The notes: generated by a model not told the origin, from the sequence alone. A stretch of 64,000 nt of DNA from Rhodanobacter thiooxydans (GCF_021545845.1 NZ_CP088923.1:3921885-3985884); one strand, 5' to 3'. Positions 36,090-47,961 are shown, counted from the stretch's first letter. Program-made: numbers and translations.

Positions 36090-39000
36090 TTGAACATCGG
36101 CAACCTGCTCGACCTGCTCAAGCTGCGAAGGCTGCAAGCCTTCCGCCGCCGGCGTGCAGCGGCGCGCACGCGGCCGGAGCAGGAGCCGGCGCTGCGCGCG
36201 GAACTGTTCAGCGCCGAGCAGATGGAACGGCACGGTCGCGCGCTGGCCGGCCAGCACCGGCTCAGCGCGCGGATCACCCCCGATACGCTGCTGGCGCGGC
36301 TGGACGACAACGAGGCGGTGCTGACCCACACCTGCGAACGGCTGACCGACGCCAGTCGCAAGCGGCGGCGGATCACCCCGGCCGCCGAGTGGCTGCTGGA
36401 CAATTTCTATCTGATCGAGGAGCAGATCCGGATCGCCCGCCGGCACCTGCCCAAGGGCTATAGCCGCGAATTGCCGCGGCTGGCCAGCGGGCCGTCGGCT
36501 GGGCTGCCGCGGGTGTACGACATCGCGCTGGAGATCATCTCGCACGGCGACGGCCGGGTCGACACGCACATCCTGCAGCACTTCATCGACGCCTATCAGG
36601 AAGTGAGCCCGCTGAAGCTGGGCGAGCTGTGGGCGATCCCGATCATGCTGCGGCTGGCGCTGATCGAAAACCTGCGCCGCGTCGCCGCGCGGGTGATGGC
36701 GGACTGGAGCCATCGCGGCCAGGCCGCGCGCTGGGCCGACGCGATGACCGCCACCGCCGAACGCGAACCGAACTCGGTGGTGCTGGTGGTGGCCGACATG
36801 GCGCGCTCGGTCCCGCCGATGGACAGTCCGTTCGTGGCCGAGTTGGCGCGCCGGCTGCAGGGCCAGAGCCCGGCGCTGGCGCTGCCGCTGAGCTGGATCG
36901 AACAGCGCCTGGCCGCCTCGGGGCAGAGCATCGAGCACCTGGTGCAGCTGGAGGCGCAGCAGCAGGCCGCCAACCAGGTCTCGATCAGCAACAGCATCGG
37001 CAGCCTGCGCACGCTGTCGGCGATCGACTGGCGCGACTTCGTCGAGCACTGCAGCCTGGTCGAGCACGGCCTGCGCGAGGACCCGGCCGGCGTCTATGCG
37101 GCGATGGATTTCGCCACCCGCGACCGCTATCGCCACGTGGTCGAGGCGATGGCGCGACGGCACCGGCTGACCGAGCTGCAGGTGGCCGAGGCGGCGATCG
37201 CGCTGAGCCAGGCCGCGGCGCCCACCGACAGCAGCGTGCCGCTGCCGCAGCACGTCGGCTACTACCTGATCGATCGCGGCCGGCCGCGGCTGGAACAACA
37301 GCTGGGCATCCACCCGCCGCTGCGCGAGACGCTGCGCCGCGGCTTCGACCGCGCGCCGCTGCCGATCTACCTGGGCCTGCTGGCGTTGCTCACCTTCGCC
37401 TTCGCGCAGCCGCTGGTCGCCGTCGCCGCGCACCAGCACTGGTCGACGTGGGCGCTGGCTGCGCTGGCGGTGCCCGCGGCGATCCTGGCCAGCCAGCTGG
37501 GGTTGAGCCTGCTCAACTGGATCGCCACGCTGTCGATCGCGCCGCGGCAGCTGCCGCGGATGGATTACTCGCACGGCATTCCGGCCAGCGCGCGCACGCT
37601 GGTGGCGATCCCCAGCCTGATCGCCGGCGCGCAGGACGTCGATGAACTGGCCGAAGCGCTGGAGGTCCGCTTCCTCGGCAACCGCGACGAGCACCTGCAC
37701 TTCGCCCTGCTCACCGACTTCGCCGACGCCGCGCACGAGACCCTGCCCGGCGACGAGGCGCTGCTGCAGCGCGCGCAGCGGCGCATCGAGGCGCTCAACG
37801 AGCGCTACGCCAGCGCCCGGGCCGACCGCTTCTTCCTGTTCCACCGGCCGCGCCGCTGGAATCCGGGCGAGCAATGCTGGATGGGCCACGAGCGCAAGCG
37901 CGGCAAGCTGGCCGACTTGAACGCGCTGCTGCGCGGCAACGCGCACGGCCGCTTCATGCTGATCGTGGGCGACATCGCGTCGCTGGACCCGGTGCAATAC
38001 GTGATCACCCTGGACACCGACACCGAGCTGCCGCGCGACGCGGCGCAGGCCTTCGTCGGCACCATCGACCACCCGCTCAACCGCGCCGTGTACGACCCTG
38101 TCCTGCGCCGCGTGGTCAGCGGCTACGCGATCCTGCAGCCACGCGTGGGGATCAGCCTGCCCAGCACCGCGCGCTCGCGCTACGCCCAGCTGTATGGCAG
38201 CGACGCCGGCATCGACCCGTACACGCAGATGGTCTCGGACGTGTACCAGGACGTGTTCGGCGAAGGCTCGTTCATCGGCAAGGGCATCTACGCGATCGAC
38301 CCGTTCGAGCGCGCCCTGGACGGCCGCTTCCCGGACAACCGCATCCTCAGCCACGACCTGGTCGAAGGCTGCCACGCGCGCGCGGGCCTGCTCAGCGACG
38401 TGCAGCTGTTCGAAAGCTACCCGGCGCGCTACGGCGCCGACGTGAAGCGTCGCCACCGCTGGATCCGCGGCGACTGGCAGCTGCTGCCGTGGCTGCTGCC
38501 GTGGGCGCCGACCGCGCACGATGGCTGGCGCCGCAACGCGCTGACCGCGCTGTCGCGCTGGAAGATCCTCGACAACCTGCGCCGCAGCCTGGTGCCGGTG
38601 GCGCTGCTGGTGCTGCTGATAGTCGGCTGGCTGCTGATCGGCACGGTGCTGTCGTGGACCCTGGCGGTGCTGTCGATGGTGCTGCTGCCGCCGCTGCTGG
38701 CGGCCCTGCTGGAACTGGTGCAGAAGCCGCGCGAGGTGCAGCTCGACCAGCACCTGCGCGCCGGCTTCCAGGCCGGCCTGCAGCATCTGGCGCGGATGGC
38801 GCTGGGGCTGGCGTGGCTGCCGCACGAGGCGCTGTACCACCTCGACGCGATCGTGCGCACGCTGTGGCGGGTGACGGTCAGCCAGCGCCACCTGCTGCAG
38901 TGGCAGACCTCCAGCGAGGTCGAGCGGCGCAGCGGCAACGCGCCGGCCGCGCTGTGGCGGCTGATGGGGATCGGCCCGGCACTGGCGCTGCTGCTGGGCG

Positions 39001-42000
39001 TGGTGCTGGCGCATGAGCGTCCGATGGTGCTGTGGCTGGCCGCGCCGTTGCTGCTGCTGTGGCTGGTCTCACCCGCGATCGCGTGGTGGATCAGCCAGCC
39101 GCGCGTGCCGGGCGCCTTCGCGCCGAGCACGGCGCAGCAGCGCTTCCTGCGCACGCTGGCGCGGCAGACCTGGGCCTTCTTCGACACCCATGTCGGCGCC
39201 GCCGAGCACTGGCTGCCGCCGGACAACCTGCAGGAGCAACCCGGTCCGGCGATCGCCCACCGCACCTCGCCCACCAACATCGGCCTGGCGCTGCTGGCGA
39301 ACCTGGCCGCGCACGACTTCGGCTTCCTCGGCAGCGGCCGCCTGCTCGAACGCACCGGCCACACGCTGGCCACCATGCAGCAACTGCCGCGCCACCGCGG
39401 CCACTTCTACAACTGGTACGACACGCAGAACCTGCAGCCACTGGCGCCGCTGTACGTCTCGGCGGTGGACAGCGGCAACCTCGCCGGCCACCTGCTGACC
39501 CTGCGCCCCGGGCTGGAGGAACTGGCCGACCAGCCGGTGTTCCAGCCGCGCGTGCTGCACGGCCTGCGCGACACGCTGGCGCTGCTGCGTGACACCCTGG
39601 ATCCCGACCTCGCGCGCGCGCTGGACCCGCTCGACCGGCAACTGCAGGAGAGCCTGGCCACGCCGCCGGCGCGCACCGGCGCGGCCAGCACGCTGCTGCT
39701 GCAACTGCGCGGTCACGCGCAGGCACTGGTACCGCGGCTGGACACCGAACCCGGCAGCGAGGCGCGCTTCTGGCTCGACGCGCTGCTCGCGCAGTGCGAC
39801 GAACTGTGCACCGAGGCCGCCGCGTTCGAGCTGGACCCGCCGGCCGACGACGCGGCCGGCTTCGAGGGCATCCCCACGCTGCGCCAGCTGGCGCGGATCG
39901 AACCGCTGGTGTGGCCCGCCGGGGCCGACGCCGAGGGCGTGCGCGAACGCGCGCGCGAACGCCTCGCCGTGATCGTGCAGCTGGCCCAGCAGGCCGGCGA
40001 ACTGGCGCTGATGGACTATCGCTTCCTCTACGACAGCGCGCGCGACCTGCTGGCGATCGGCTACAACGTGGACCAGCGCCGGCTCGACGCCGGCTACTAC
40101 GACCTGCTGGCGTCGGAGGCGCGGCTGGCCAGTTTCGTCGGCATCGCGCAGGGCCAGTTGCCGCAGGAGAACTGGTTCGCGCTGGGTCGCCTGCTCACCA
40201 CCGTGGGCGGCGAGCCGGTGCTGCTGTCGTGGACCGGCTCGATGTTCGAGTACCTGATGCCACTGCTGGTAATGCCGAGCTACGAAGGCACCCTGCTCGA
40301 GCAGACCTGCCACGCCGCGGTGACGCGGCAGATCGAGTACGGCAATCAGCTCGGCGTGCCGTGGGGCGTTTCCGAATCGGGCTACAACACGCTCGACGCG
40401 CACTTCACCTACCAGTACCGCGCGTTCGGCGTGCCCGGGCTGGGCCTGAAGCGCGGGCTGGGCGACGACGTGGTAGTGGCGCCGTACGCCAGCGCGCTGG
40501 CGCTGATGGTGGCGCCGGCGGCGGCCACGCGGAACCTGCAGCGGCTGGCCGAGATCGGCGCGCGCGGTCGCTACGGCCTGTACGAGGCGATCGACTACAC
40601 CCCGGCGCGGCTGCCGCCGGGCCAGGATTCGGCGCTGGTGCGGCAGTTCATGGCGCACCACCAGGGCATGAGCCTGCTGGCGCTGGGCCATGCGCTGCTG
40701 GACCGGCCGATGCAGCGGCGCTTCGAATCCGACCCGCAGTTCCAGGCCACCAGCCTGCTGCTGCAGGAGCGCGTGCCGAAGACCGCGGCGGAATACCTGC
40801 ACGCCTCCGGCTTCCCCGAGTCGGACGGCAGCCCGCGCCCGGCCGAGGCGCGGCTGCGCGTGTTCGCCGACCCGGACCGCGCGCGCCCGGCGGTGCAGCT
40901 GCTGTCGAATGGCCGCTACCACGTGATGCTGTCCAGCGCCGGTGGCGGCTATAGCCGGCGCGGCGAGCTGGCGCTGACGCGCTGGCACGAAGACATCACG
41001 CGCGACGCCTGGGGCATGTTCTGCTACCTGCGTGACGTGGCTAGCGGCGAGTGCTGGTCCACCGCCTACCAGCCCACCTTGAAGAAGACCGAGCAGTTCG
41101 AGGCGATCTTCTCCGACGCGCGCGCCGAGTTCCGCGTGCGCGAGCGCGAGTTCGACGCGCACACCGAGATCGTAGTGTCGCCGGAAGACGACATCGAGCT
41201 GCGCCGCACGCGCATCGGCAACCGCAGCCGCACGCGGCGCACGATCGAGCTGACCAGCTACGCCGAGGTGGTACTGGCGCCGCCGCTCGCCGACGCGGCG
41301 CACCCGGCCTTCAGCAAGCTGTTCGTGCAGACCGAGCTGGTGCCGGCGCTGCAGGCGATCGTGTGCACGCGCCGGCCGCGCAGCGCCGACGAGCTGGTGC
41401 CGTGGATGTTCCACCTGCTGGCGGTGCACGACGCCGACATCGACACGATCTCCTACGAGACCGACCGCGCCCGCTTCATCGGCCGCGGCCGCAGCACGGC
41501 CGAACCGCAGGCGCTCGACCGCGAGCAGGCGCGGCTGTCCGACAGCGCCGGTTCGGTGCTCGACCCGATCGTGGCGATCCGCTGCCGCATCACGCTGGAG
41601 CCGGAGCAGACCGCCACCATCGACTTCGTCACCGGCTACGCCGAGCAGCGCGACGACTGCCTGCAGCTGATCGGCAAGTACCGCGACCGCCACCTCGCCG
41701 ACCGTGTGTTCGACCTGGCCTGGACGCACAGCCAGGTGCTGCTGCGCCAGCTCAACGCCAGCCTCGCCGATGCGCAGCTGTACGAGCACATGGCCACCGG
41801 CATCCTCTACCCGAACGCCGGCCTGCGCGCCGAGCCGGCCGTGCTGCGCGGCAACCGGCGCGGGCAGAGCGGGCTGTGGGGGCAGTCAGTCTCCGGCGAC
41901 CTGCCGATCGTGTTGCTGCAGATCGCCAGCCCGTCGCGGATCGAGCTGGTGCGCCAGCTGGTGCAGGCGCACGCGTACTGGCGCCAGAAGGGCCTGGCGG

Positions 42001-44729
42001 TGGACCTGATGATCTGGAACGAGGACCGCGCCGGCTACCGGCAGGAACTGCACGACCTGATCATGGGCCTGATCGCCTCGGGCAGCGAGGCCAGCCTGCT
42101 CGACCGCCCCGGCGGCATCTTCGTGCGCTCGGGGCAGCAGCTGTCCGGCGAGGACCGGCTGGTGATGCTGGCCAGCGCGCGGATCGTGCTCAACGACAGC
42201 CGCGGCAGTCTGGCCGAGCAGATCGGTCGGCGCCAGGTGGAAACCCATGCGCCGCGCTTCGAGCCGAGCCGGCCGCGGCGCATCGCCAGCGCCACGCCCG
42301 TCGGCGGCGCCGGCGCACCGGCACTGCAGCTGGCCAATCCGCACGGCGGTTTCAGCCACGACGGCCGCGAGTACGTGATCATCCTGGCCGCCGGCGACAG
42401 CACGCCGGCGCCGTGGGCGAACGTGCTGGCCAACCCGCAGTTCGGCACGGTGATCTCCGAGAGTGGCAGCGCCTACAGCTGGGGCGAGAACGCGCACGAG
42501 TTCCGCCTCACCCCCTGGCACAACGACCCGGTCGGCGACGGCGGCGGCGAGGCGCTGTACCTGCGCGACGAGGACACCGGCCAGATCTGGTCGCCCACGC
42601 CGCTGCCGTGTCGCGGCAGCGGCAGCTACACCACTCGCCACGGCTTCGGCTACAGCGTGTTCGATCACCACGAGGACGGCATCCACTCCGAGCTGTGGGT
42701 CTACGTGGCACTGGACGCTTCGGTGAAGTTCTCCGTATTGCACCTGCGCAACGACTCCGGCGCGCCACGCCGACTCAGCGTCACCGGCTACGTGGAGTGG
42801 CTGCTCGGCGACCTGCGCGGCAAGACCTCGATGCACGTGGTCACCGAATCGGACCCGGCCAGCGGCGCGCTGTTCGCGCGCAACGCGTACAACAGCGAGT
42901 TCCCGAACCGCGTGGCGTTCTTCGACGTGGACGACCCCGAGCGCGGCATCGGCGGCGACCGCAGCGAATTCCTCGGCCGCAACGGCAGCATGCGCGCACC
43001 GGCCGGGCTGGCCCGCGCGCACCTGTCCGGCCGGCTCGGCGCCGGGCTGGACCCTTGCGCCGCGCTGCAGTCGATGGTGAGCCTGGGCGAGGGCGAGCAG
43101 CGCCGGCTGATCTTCCGCCTCGGTCTGGGGCGCGACGCCGCCGAGGCCAGCGCGCTGGTGCAGCGCTTCCGCGGCAGCGGCAGCGCCGCCGACGCGCTGG
43201 ACAAGGTGCGCGCGCACTGGGCGCGCGTGCTCGGTGCGGTGCAGGTGCGCACGCCGGAGCCCTCGCTCGACGTGCTCGCCAACGGCTGGCTGCTGTACCA
43301 GACCATCGGCTGCCGGCTGTGGGCGCGCAGCGGCTACTACCAGAGCGGCGGCGCATTCGGCTTCCGCGACCAGCTGCAGGATTCGATGGCCACCCTGCAC
43401 GCCGCACCGGAACTGTCGCGCGCGCAGCTGCTGCTGTGCGCCGCGCACCAGTTCGCCGAAGGCGACGTGCAGCACTGGTGGCACCCGCCGCTGGATCGCG
43501 GTGTGCGCACCACCTGTTCCGACGACTACCTGTGGCTGCCGCTGGCCATCGCGCGCTACGTGCTGGCCAGCGCCGACCGCGGCGTGCTGGAAGAGTACGT
43601 CGGCTACATCGAGGGCCGCCTGCTGCACGAGGGCGAGGAGTCGTACTACGACCTGCCGCAGCCATCGGCCCTACGCGAAACGCTGTACCAGCATGGCGTA
43701 CGCGCCATCGAGCGCAGCTTCGCCCGACGCGGCGCGCACGGCCTGCCGCTGATCGGCGGCGGCGACTGGAACGACGGCATGAACCGGGTCGGCGAACAGG
43801 GCCGCGGCGAGAGCGTGTGGCTGGGCTTCTTCTGCTGCGACGTGCTGCAGCGCTTCGCCGAGGTGGCCCGGCTGCATGGCGACGAGCCGTTCGCGCAACG
43901 CTGCGAAGGCGAAGTGGTCAAGTTGCGCAGCGCACTGGAGCAGCACGGCTGGGACGGCGCCTGGTATCGCCGCGCCTACTTCGACGACGGTACGCCGCTC
44001 GGCTCCAGCAGCAACGACGAATGCCGTATCGACTCGATCGCGCAGAGCTGGTCGGTGCTGTCCGGCATCGGCGCGCCGGAGCGCCAGCGGCAGGCGATGG
44101 ACTCGCTGGACGCCCACCTGGTGCGCCGCGACGCCGGCCTGGTGCAGCTGCTGCGGCCACCGTTCGACAAATCCGCGATGGACCCGGGCTACATCAAGGG
44201 CTACCTGCCCGGCGTACGCGAGAACGGCGGCCAGTACACGCACGCCGCCATCTGGGCCACGATGGCCTTCGCCGAACTCGGCGACAGCGCCCGCGCGTGG
44301 GAACTGCTGCACATGATCAACCCGGTCAACCACGGCATCGACGCCGCGCAAATGGACGTGTACAAGGTCGAGCCCTACGTGGTCAGCGCCGACGTTTATG
44401 CGGTCGCCCCGCACATCGGCCGCGGCGGCTGGAGCTGGTACACCGGCTCCGCCGGCTGGATGTACCGGCTGATCGTGGAATCGCTGCTCGGCCTGCGCCT
44501 GGAAGCCGGCCAGCTGCGCTTCGCGCCGGTGCTGCCGGCCGAGTGGGAAGGCTTCGAGCTGGACTACCGCCACCGCGGCACGCTCTACCGCATCCGCCTG
44601 CACCAGAGCGACGCCGGCACGCCGAGCACGCTGTGGCTGGACGGCGAGATGCAGCCCGACGGCCGCATCCCGCTCGCCGACGACGGCGCGGAGCACGACG
44701 TGGAGCTCAACTGGCCGCGCCAGGCATGA
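36090..44729 (+). CDS. ndvB: cyclic beta-1,2-glucan synthase (GT84-GH94, NdvB/ChvB type)
   Basis: A 2879-aa membrane enzyme that would build cyclic glucans from UDP-glucose. Membrane helices occur at about 420-485, 823-880 and 955-1000. Between the first two is the GT84 glycosyltransferase core with [10 protein letters not shown] (641-650) and [10 protein letters not shown] (about 787-796). After residue 1000 come the glucoamylase-like domain and tandem GH94 phosphorylase-like domains with GGDWNDGMN (D2559, D2562) near the C-terminus. The TTG at 36090 is preferred, with AAGGA upstream; an ATG at 35982 would add 36 residues. Size matches the family. Periplasmic glucans serve osmoadaptation and host interaction. 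Confidence 0.9.
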   Translation: MNIGNLLDLLKLRRLQAFRRRRAAARTRPEQEPALRAELFSAEQMERHGRALAGQHRLSARITPDTLLARLDDNEAVLTHTCERLTDASRKRRRITPAAEWLLDNFYLIEEQIRIARRHLPKGYSRELPRLASGPSAGLPRVYDIALEIISHGDGRVDTHILQHFIDAYQEVSPLKLGELWAIPIMLRLALIENLRRVAARVMADWSHRGQAARWADAMTATAEREPNSVVLVVADMARSVPPMDSPFVAELARRLQGQSPALALPLSWIEQRLAASGQSIEHLVQLEAQQQAANQVSISNSIGSLRTLSAIDWRDFVEHCSLVEHGLREDPAGVYAAMDFATRDRYRHVVEAMARRHRLTELQVAEAAIALSQAAAPTDSSVPLPQHVGYYLIDRGRPRLEQQLGIHPPLRETLRRGFDRAPLPIYLGLLALLTFAFAQPLVAVAAHQHWSTWALAALAVPAAILASQLGLSLLNWIATLSIAPRQLPRMDYSHGIPASARTLVAIPSLIAGAQDVDELAEALEVRFLGNRDEHLHFALLTDFADAAHETLPGDEALLQRAQRRIEALNERYASARADRFFLFHRPRRWNPGEQCWMGHERKRGKLADLNALLRGNAHGRFMLIVGDIASLDPVQYVITLDTDTELPRDAAQAFVGTIDHPLNRAVYDPVLRRVVSGYAILQPRVGISLPSTARSRYAQLYGSDAGIDPYTQMVSDVYQDVFGEGSFIGKGIYAIDPFERALDGRFPDNRILSHDLVEGCHARAGLLSDVQLFESYPARYGADVKRRHRWIRGDWQLLPWLLPWAPTAHDGWRRNALTALSRWKILDNLRRSLVPVALLVLLIVGWLLIGTVLSWTLAVLSMVLLPPLLAALLELVQKPREVQLDQHLRAGFQAGLQHLARMALGLAWLPHEALYHLDAIVRTLWRVTVSQRHLLQWQTSSEVERRSGNAPAALWRLMGIGPALALLLGVVLAHERPMVLWLAAPLLLLWLVSPAIAWWISQPRVPGAFAPSTAQQRFLRTLARQTWAFFDTHVGAAEHWLPPDNLQEQPGPAIAHRTSPTNIGLALLANLAAHDFGFLGSGRLLERTGHTLATMQQLPRHRGHFYNWYDTQNLQPLAPLYVSAVDSGNLAGHLLTLRPGLEELADQPVFQPRVLHGLRDTLALLRDTLDPDLARALDPLDRQLQESLATPPARTGAASTLLLQLRGHAQALVPRLDTEPGSEARFWLDALLAQCDELCTEAAAFELDPPADDAAGFEGIPTLRQLARIEPLVWPAGADAEGVRERARERLAVIVQLAQQAGELALMDYRFLYDSARDLLAIGYNVDQRRLDAGYYDLLASEARLASFVGIAQGQLPQENWFALGRLLTTVGGEPVLLSWTGSMFEYLMPLLVMPSYEGTLLEQTCHAAVTRQIEYGNQLGVPWGVSESGYNTLDAHFTYQYRAFGVPGLGLKRGLGDDVVVAPYASALALMVAPAAATRNLQRLAEIGARGRYGLYEAIDYTPARLPPGQDSALVRQFMAHHQGMSLLALGHALLDRPMQRRFESDPQFQATSLLLQERVPKTAAEYLHASGFPESDGSPRPAEARLRVFADPDRARPAVQLLSNGRYHVMLSSAGGGYSRRGELALTRWHEDITRDAWGMFCYLRDVASGECWSTAYQPTLKKTEQFEAIFSDARAEFRVREREFDAHTEIVVSPEDDIELRRTRIGNRSRTRRTIELTSYAEVVLAPPLADAAHPAFSKLFVQTELVPALQAIVCTRRPRSADELVPWMFHLLAVHDADIDTISYETDRARFIGRGRSTAEPQALDREQARLSDSAGSVLDPIVAIRCRITLEPEQTATIDFVTGYAEQRDDCLQLIGKYRDRHLADRVFDLAWTHSQVLLRQLNASLADAQLYEHMATGILYPNAGLRAEPAVLRGNRRGQSGLWGQSVSGDLPIVLLQIASPSRIELVRQLVQAHAYWRQKGLAVDLMIWNEDRAGYRQELHDLIMGLIASGSEASLLDRPGGIFVRSGQQLSGEDRLVMLASARIVLNDSRGSLAEQIGRRQVETHAPRFEPSRPRRIASATPVGGAGAPALQLANPHGGFSHDGREYVIILAAGDSTPAPWANVLANPQFGTVISESGSAYSWGENAHEFRLTPWHNDPVGDGGGEALYLRDEDTGQIWSPTPLPCRGSGSYTTRHGFGYSVFDHHEDGIHSELWVYVALDASVKFSVLHLRNDSGAPRRLSVTGYVEWLLGDLRGKTSMHVVTESDPASGALFARNAYNSEFPNRVAFFDVDDPERGIGGDRSEFLGRNGSMRAPAGLARAHLSGRLGAGLDPCAALQSMVSLGEGEQRRLIFRLGLGRDAAEASALVQRFRGSGSAADALDKVRAHWARVLGAVQVRTPEPSLDVLANGWLLYQTIGCRLWARSGYYQSGGAFGFRDQLQDSMATLHAAPELSRAQLLLCAAHQFAEGDVQHWWHPPLDRGVRTTCSDDYLWLPLAIARYVLASADRGVLEEYVGYIEGRLLHEGEESYYDLPQPSALRETLYQHGVRAIERSFARRGAHGLPLIGGGDWNDGMNRVGEQGRGESVWLGFFCCDVLQRFAEVARLHGDEPFAQRCEGEVVKLRSALEQHGWDGAWYRRAYFDDGTPLGSSSNDECRIDSIAQSWSVLSGIGAPERQRQAMDSLDAHLVRRDAGLVQLLRPPFDKSAMDPGYIKGYLPGVRENGGQYTHAAIWATMAFAELGDSARAWELLHMINPVNHGIDAAQMDVYKVEPYVVSADVYAVAPHIGRGGWSWYTGSAGWMYRLIVESLLGLRLEAGQLRFAPVLPAEWEGFELDYRHRGTLYRIRLHQSDAGTPSTLWLDGEMQPDGRIPLADDGAEHDVELNWPRQA

Positions 44730-44756
44730 AGCCGCTTGCATGGCGCGGCGCCGCCA

Positions 44757-45804
44757 TCAGCGATCCAGCGGACTCAGCACGCCGTGACCGCCGCGGTTCA
44801 GCACGTGGGTATAGATCTGTGCAGCACACGGATGTGCCAATGCCGCGGGCGCATGGATGCGCAAGAGCGGCCGTGGTCGCCACGTCCTTGTGGCCGAGCA
44901 GCTCCTGGATCGTACGGATGTCCTGACCCGCCTCCAACAGGTGGGTGGCGAACGAGTGGCGCAAGGTGTGACAGGTGGCCGGCTTGACGATGCCGGCTTT
45001 GAGCCGCGCGTTGCGCACCGCGCGCTGCAGTCCGGCCTCGTCCAGGTGATGGCGCCGCTGCTTGCCGTCGCGCGGATCGCGCGACAGCTGGTCCGACGGA
45101 AACACGTACTGCCATCCAGGCTCGCGCGGCGCCGACGGATACTTGCGCGCCAGCGCATGCGGCAGCCACACCGCGCCCAGGCCCGTCGCCAGATCCTGCT
45201 GGTGGATCAAACGCACCCGCTCCAGCTGCGCCTGCAGCGCCTCGCGCAGGCGTCGCGGCAACGGCACGTGCCGGTCCTTGCCGCCCTTGCCATCGCGCAC
45301 GCAGATCTGGTTGAGCTCGAAATCCACGTCCTTCACGCGCAGGCGCACGCACTCCATCAGCCGCATGCCCGAGCCGTACAACAGCGAGGCCATCAAACCG
45401 AAGCGGCCATCCATCATCGCCAACAGCCGGTTCACCTCGTCACGCGAGAGCACCACCGGCACCCGCTGCGGCCGCTTCGCCCGCACCACCGTCTCCATCC
45501 ACGGCAGCTCGACCGACAGCACCTCCCTGTACAGAAACAGCAGCGCCGACAACGCCTGGTTCTGCGTGCCTGCCGCCACCCGACCCTCGACCGCCAGCGT
45601 ACTCAGGAAGCCTTCGACCTCCGCCACCCCCATGTCGCGCGGATGCCGCTTGCCATGGGCCAGGATAAACCGTCGAATCCAACCAACATACGCCCGTTCT
45701 GTCCGCAGGCTGTAATGCTTCAAGCGCAATCGCGCACGCACCTGATCCAACAACCGCGGCGTTTTCACCCCCGTTACACCCTCACTTTCGCCCGGGTAAC
45801 TCAT
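44757..45804 (-). pseudogene. intI: integron integrase, frameshifted before the catalytic tyrosine
   Basis: A tyrosine recombinase of the integron type: [22 protein letters not shown] at the start (in part), the integron-specific segment ([31 protein letters not shown]) and [29 protein letters not shown]. The reading frame then breaks: 55 bases (44817-44871) stand where one ATG codon is expected, shifting the tail [18 protein letters not shown] with its nucleophilic tyrosine out of frame. The in-frame product ends at 44707 in unrelated residues. The recombinase is therefore probably inactive. Start at ATG 45804; a GTG at 45768 is an alternative. Cassettes lie divergently to its right. Confidence 0.9.
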
Positions 45805-45939
45805 ACACCCTCAAAAGTCGCTGATAACGACGGCAGCATGCCCGTCCGCCATGCGCAGGGCATCCCTGCAAGACCATGATCCGATGTAGGAATCCGCCGC
45901 TTGTGCGGTCAGGGGCGGCGCCGCATACTCGACGCAACA

Positions 45940-45970
45940 CCCCACTTTTGGGGTCTACTTAGCGTTATGC
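45940..45970 (+). other. integron attI region and first cassette junction
   Basis: Between intI and the first cassette gene lies CCCCACTTTTGGGG, a small hairpin, followed by TACTTAGCGTTATGC. The GTTATGC at 45964-45970 fits the core GTTRRRY and is the exact complement of GCATAAC at the left end of attC1, as expected for the junction where cassette 1 was inserted. The left limit of attI cannot be fixed by eye. Confidence 0.6.
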
Positions 45971-45988
45971 GTTATGAGTGGGAGTCCT

Positions 45989-46420
45989 ATGCATCGGCTT
46001 GAGGGTGGATGTCATTGCGGAAACATTCGTATAGTCGTCGATCTTCCGAATGCGCCGAGTGACTATTTCCCCAGAGCGTGTGATTGCGAGTTTTGTCGCA
46101 AGCATGGCGCATCGTATGTTTCAGATCCGCATGGCTCTCTGCGCATTGAGGTCGGGAATTCGCAGTTTCTTGTAAGGTATCGTCAAGGTAGCGAAATCGC
46201 TGAATGTCTATTCTGCTCAAGGTGCGGGGTCTTGATCGGAGTTCTTTATCAAGAGAGCAGCCATCTGTATGCCACCGTTAATAGTGCGGTACTTGTAAGC
46301 GCTGAAAGTTTCGGAGAGAAGAAGTCAGTTTCTCCAAAGCAGTTAACTGCAAATGAGAAAGTTGGCCGTTGGATGGAGCTTTGGTTCTCAAATGTCACGC
46401 TTGCTGCCAATGACGCATAA
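45989..46420 (+). CDS. GFA family (glutathione-dependent formaldehyde-activating-like) protein, cassette 1
   Basis: A 143-aa zinc-binding protein of the GFA (Mss4-like) family: GGCHCGNIR, CDCEFCRKHGA and CSRCGV provide the cysteine ligands. Members include S-(hydroxymethyl)glutathione synthase-like enzymes, but most are of unknown activity. The ATG at 45989 is chosen because GGGAG lies just upstream; an ATG at 45974 would add five residues. It is less GC-rich than the chromosome. The stop codon overlaps attC1, typical of cassette genes. Confidence 0.85.
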   Translation: MHRLEGGCHCGNIRIVVDLPNAPSDYFPRACDCEFCRKHGASYVSDPHGSLRIEVGNSQFLVRYRQGSEIAECLFCSRCGVLIGVLYQESSHLYATVNSAVLVSAESFGEKKSVSPKQLTANEKVGRWMELWFSNVTLAANDA

Positions 46421-46486
46421 CAATCCGGTCCAGCGGACAGTCGGCCAGCTGCGCTGTCCGACTGCCGCTGACCTTGCTCGTTAGGG
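46415..46486 (+). other. attC site 1
   Basis: Left core GCATAAC (46415-46421) and right core GTTAGGG (46480-46486) bound a 72-base imperfect palindrome with inner arms CGGACAGTCGG / CTGTCCGACTG. The left core is the exact complement of the first cassette's own start (GTTATGC at 45964). Confidence 0.85.
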
Positions 46487-46507
46487 CTCAGGAGCGGATA
46501 GCGCGCA

Positions 46508-46948
46508 ATGTCCAAGAGCGTATTCAACGTTGCATGGGTAGGCGATGAACCAGACGAGGTTAAGAGCAAGTGGTGCCTGCTGCGTGCAATTGAGTGGGCT
46601 CGCCTGCCGCTCTTCGTTGCTCAGCCTATCGCGCCTATCGCGTTGCTAGCTTGCGACCCTGTTTATGTGTCTATCGTTATTGTTGCCATTTCATGGGTGT
46701 GGATATTTGTCCGCATGTCCTTTGTCAGCCTTTGGCTTGCAAACTCATCGTCGATGTTCGTCCACCTCAAATGGCCCGTTGCTCTAGGCTGTGGCATCTA
46801 CCTAGCCATTCATGGCAACTATGTTTCTTCGGGCTTTGCCGCTGGCTGGCCTCTCGTAACATTGGTTCTTTCGTTTCTAGTCCCCGGTGTGCCAATCGGG
46901 GTGTTGCAGCAGCGATTCGCGTCTAAAGTAATGGGGCTACAGCCCTAA
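46508..46948 (+). CDS. membrane protein of unknown function, cassette 2
   Basis: A 146-aa protein with three to four hydrophobic segments (about 38-70, 88-105 and 112-132) and no recognised motif. Base composition and codon use differ sharply from the chromosomal genes (many AT-rich codons), as in other integron cassettes. It starts 22 bases into the cassette, and its TAA stop overlaps attC2. It would be transcribed with the array in the plus direction. No function can be given. Confidence 0.7.
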   Translation: MSKSVFNVAWVGDEPDEVKSKWCLLRAIEWARLPLFVAQPIAPIALLACDPVYVSIVIVAISWVWIFVRMSFVSLWLANSSSMFVHLKWPVALGCGIYLAIHGNYVSSGFAAGWPLVTLVLSFLVPGVPIGVLQQRFASKVMGLQP

Positions 46949-46999
46949 CATTTCGTTCAAGGCGGACGGTTACGCCGCCGCTTAACTCCAGCGTTAGGG
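46943..46999 (+). other. attC site 2
   Basis: A 57-base site with left core CCCTAAC (46943-46949), central arms GGCGGACGG / CCGCCG and right core GTTAGGG (46993-46999). The left end complements the start of cassette 2 (GTTAGGGC). It is nearly identical in body to attC4, the common 57-base type. Confidence 0.9.
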
Positions 47000-47051
47000 C
47001 TCATCGTCACACCGCGCTCGCTGCGCTTTCGCATTGCATTCGGAGGAAGTT

Positions 47052-47537
47052 ATGGGGCTTTTTTCAGGATTGTTCGGATCGAAAAACAGGTCGGCCACGA
47101 CAACGTTCGACTTGACAGACGAGGAGATACTCGAAGTCAATAAGACTTTCGACTTGCTCAAGGGTTATGCCGTACATCCTAGCGTTGCGGACAAGCTTAA
47201 ACAGGGCTTGACGGCAAGAGGCTTGGCCAATTACGCCGCAGATCGAATTATGTGGGCAGAATTTCCCAGCCAGCATACCGAGCGGGAAAGAAATATCAAC
47301 AAGGCTATAGCCGCAATTGGCAAGGCTTACAGCATTTATCAACTGCCCATCTACCTTTACGACTTGGCGTGCTACTTTGAACTGAAAGACATGCGCAACG
47401 ACGCTAGGGAAATGTTCGAGCGTTTTCTTGCACGGCAAGCACAATACAAAGACGACCAACTCGACAAAATATTTCTCGGTGACCGAGATGTTGATGAAGC
47501 CAAGATCCTCGCCTCGCAAAAACTCCACGGAAGATAG
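47052..47537 (+). CDS. uncharacterised protein, cassette 3 first gene
   Basis: A 161-aa soluble, mostly helical protein starting at ATG 47052 after a strong GGAGGAAG ribosome site. The N-terminus MGLFSGLFGSKN resembles short leader segments of several phage and regulatory proteins, and the C-terminal half (IYQLPIYLYDLACYFELKDMRNDAREMFERFL) looks TPR-like. No catalytic motif is seen. It is followed after 8 bases by a second small gene within the same cassette, so they are probably co-translated. Confidence 0.7.
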   Translation: MGLFSGLFGSKNRSATTTFDLTDEEILEVNKTFDLLKGYAVHPSVADKLKQGLTARGLANYAADRIMWAEFPSQHTERERNINKAIAAIGKAYSIYQLPIYLYDLACYFELKDMRNDAREMFERFLARQAQYKDDQLDKIFLGDRDVDEAKILASQKLHGR

Positions 47538-47545
47538 GATTTGAA

Positions 47546-47857
47546 ATGTCCGAGTATGAGGATTTCATCGCCTCTCTAAAGGCGCTTGGAGAGTCCGAGG
47601 TAAAGTCAAAACTTTCTCAGGGTGTCTGGGCGTCAAGGCGCAAACAATGGGCAGAGGACTGGCTCTCAAAGAGCGAAGGTGCCCGGCAAGAGATGCGAGA
47701 TGAAATGGCGCTGTCCATTTCTAAAGAGGCTAATTCCATCGCCAAGTCGGCCTTGCGTGTCTCAAAGTTCGCGTTCGTTGCTGCAATTGCAGCGGCCATA
47801 CTAGGTGCAGTGGCAACGCTCATCGCAGCTTTTGTCAATAGACCGCCGACCCCATGA
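47546..47857 (+). CDS. small tail-anchored membrane protein, cassette 3 second gene
   Basis: A 103-aa protein: a charged helical N-terminal part (about 1-70, rich in Lys, Glu and Ser) and one C-terminal membrane helix (FAFVAAIAAAILGAVATLIAAF), ending in a short proline-rich tail. AGGA precedes the ATG. It is the second open frame of one cassette; its stop lies just before attC3. Function is unknown, but the pairing with the 161-aa protein suggests that they act together at the inner membrane. Confidence 0.65.
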   Translation: MSEYEDFIASLKALGESEVKSKLSQGVWASRRKQWAEDWLSKSEGARQEMRDEMALSISKEANSIAKSALRVSKFAFVAAIAAAILGAVATLIAAFVNRPPTP

Positions 47858-47858
47858 G

Positions 47859-47925
47859 CCCTAACACTGCGTTGCAGGGGACGCTCCGCCTATCGGCGGC
47901 GCGCCCATGAACTTGGACGTTAGCC
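47859..47925 (+). other. attC site 3
   Basis: Left core CCCTAAC (47859-47865) and right core GTTAGCC (47919-47925), 67 bases, with inner arms CGCTCCGCC / GGCGGCGCG. The left side reads ATGAGCCCTAAC, the complement of twelve bases at the start of cassette 3 (GTTAGGGCTCAT at 46993), showing that these ends belong to one cassette. Confidence 0.85.
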
Positions 47926-47961
47926 GTCATACTGAGGTACTTGCTCTTTGAGGTTCCCAAC

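Noticed and set aside
35103..39014. A 1303-codon open frame on the minus strand
   Set aside because: It lies antisense to the GGDEF-EAL and glucan synthase genes, is rich in Gln, Arg and His as expected for the reverse of GC-rich coding sequence, and has no recognisable domain.
44707..44756. In-frame C-terminus of the integrase ending at 44707
   Set aside because: The last about 50 residues of that frame bear no resemblance to tyrosine recombinases, while the true C-terminus lies in the shifted frame ending at 44757.
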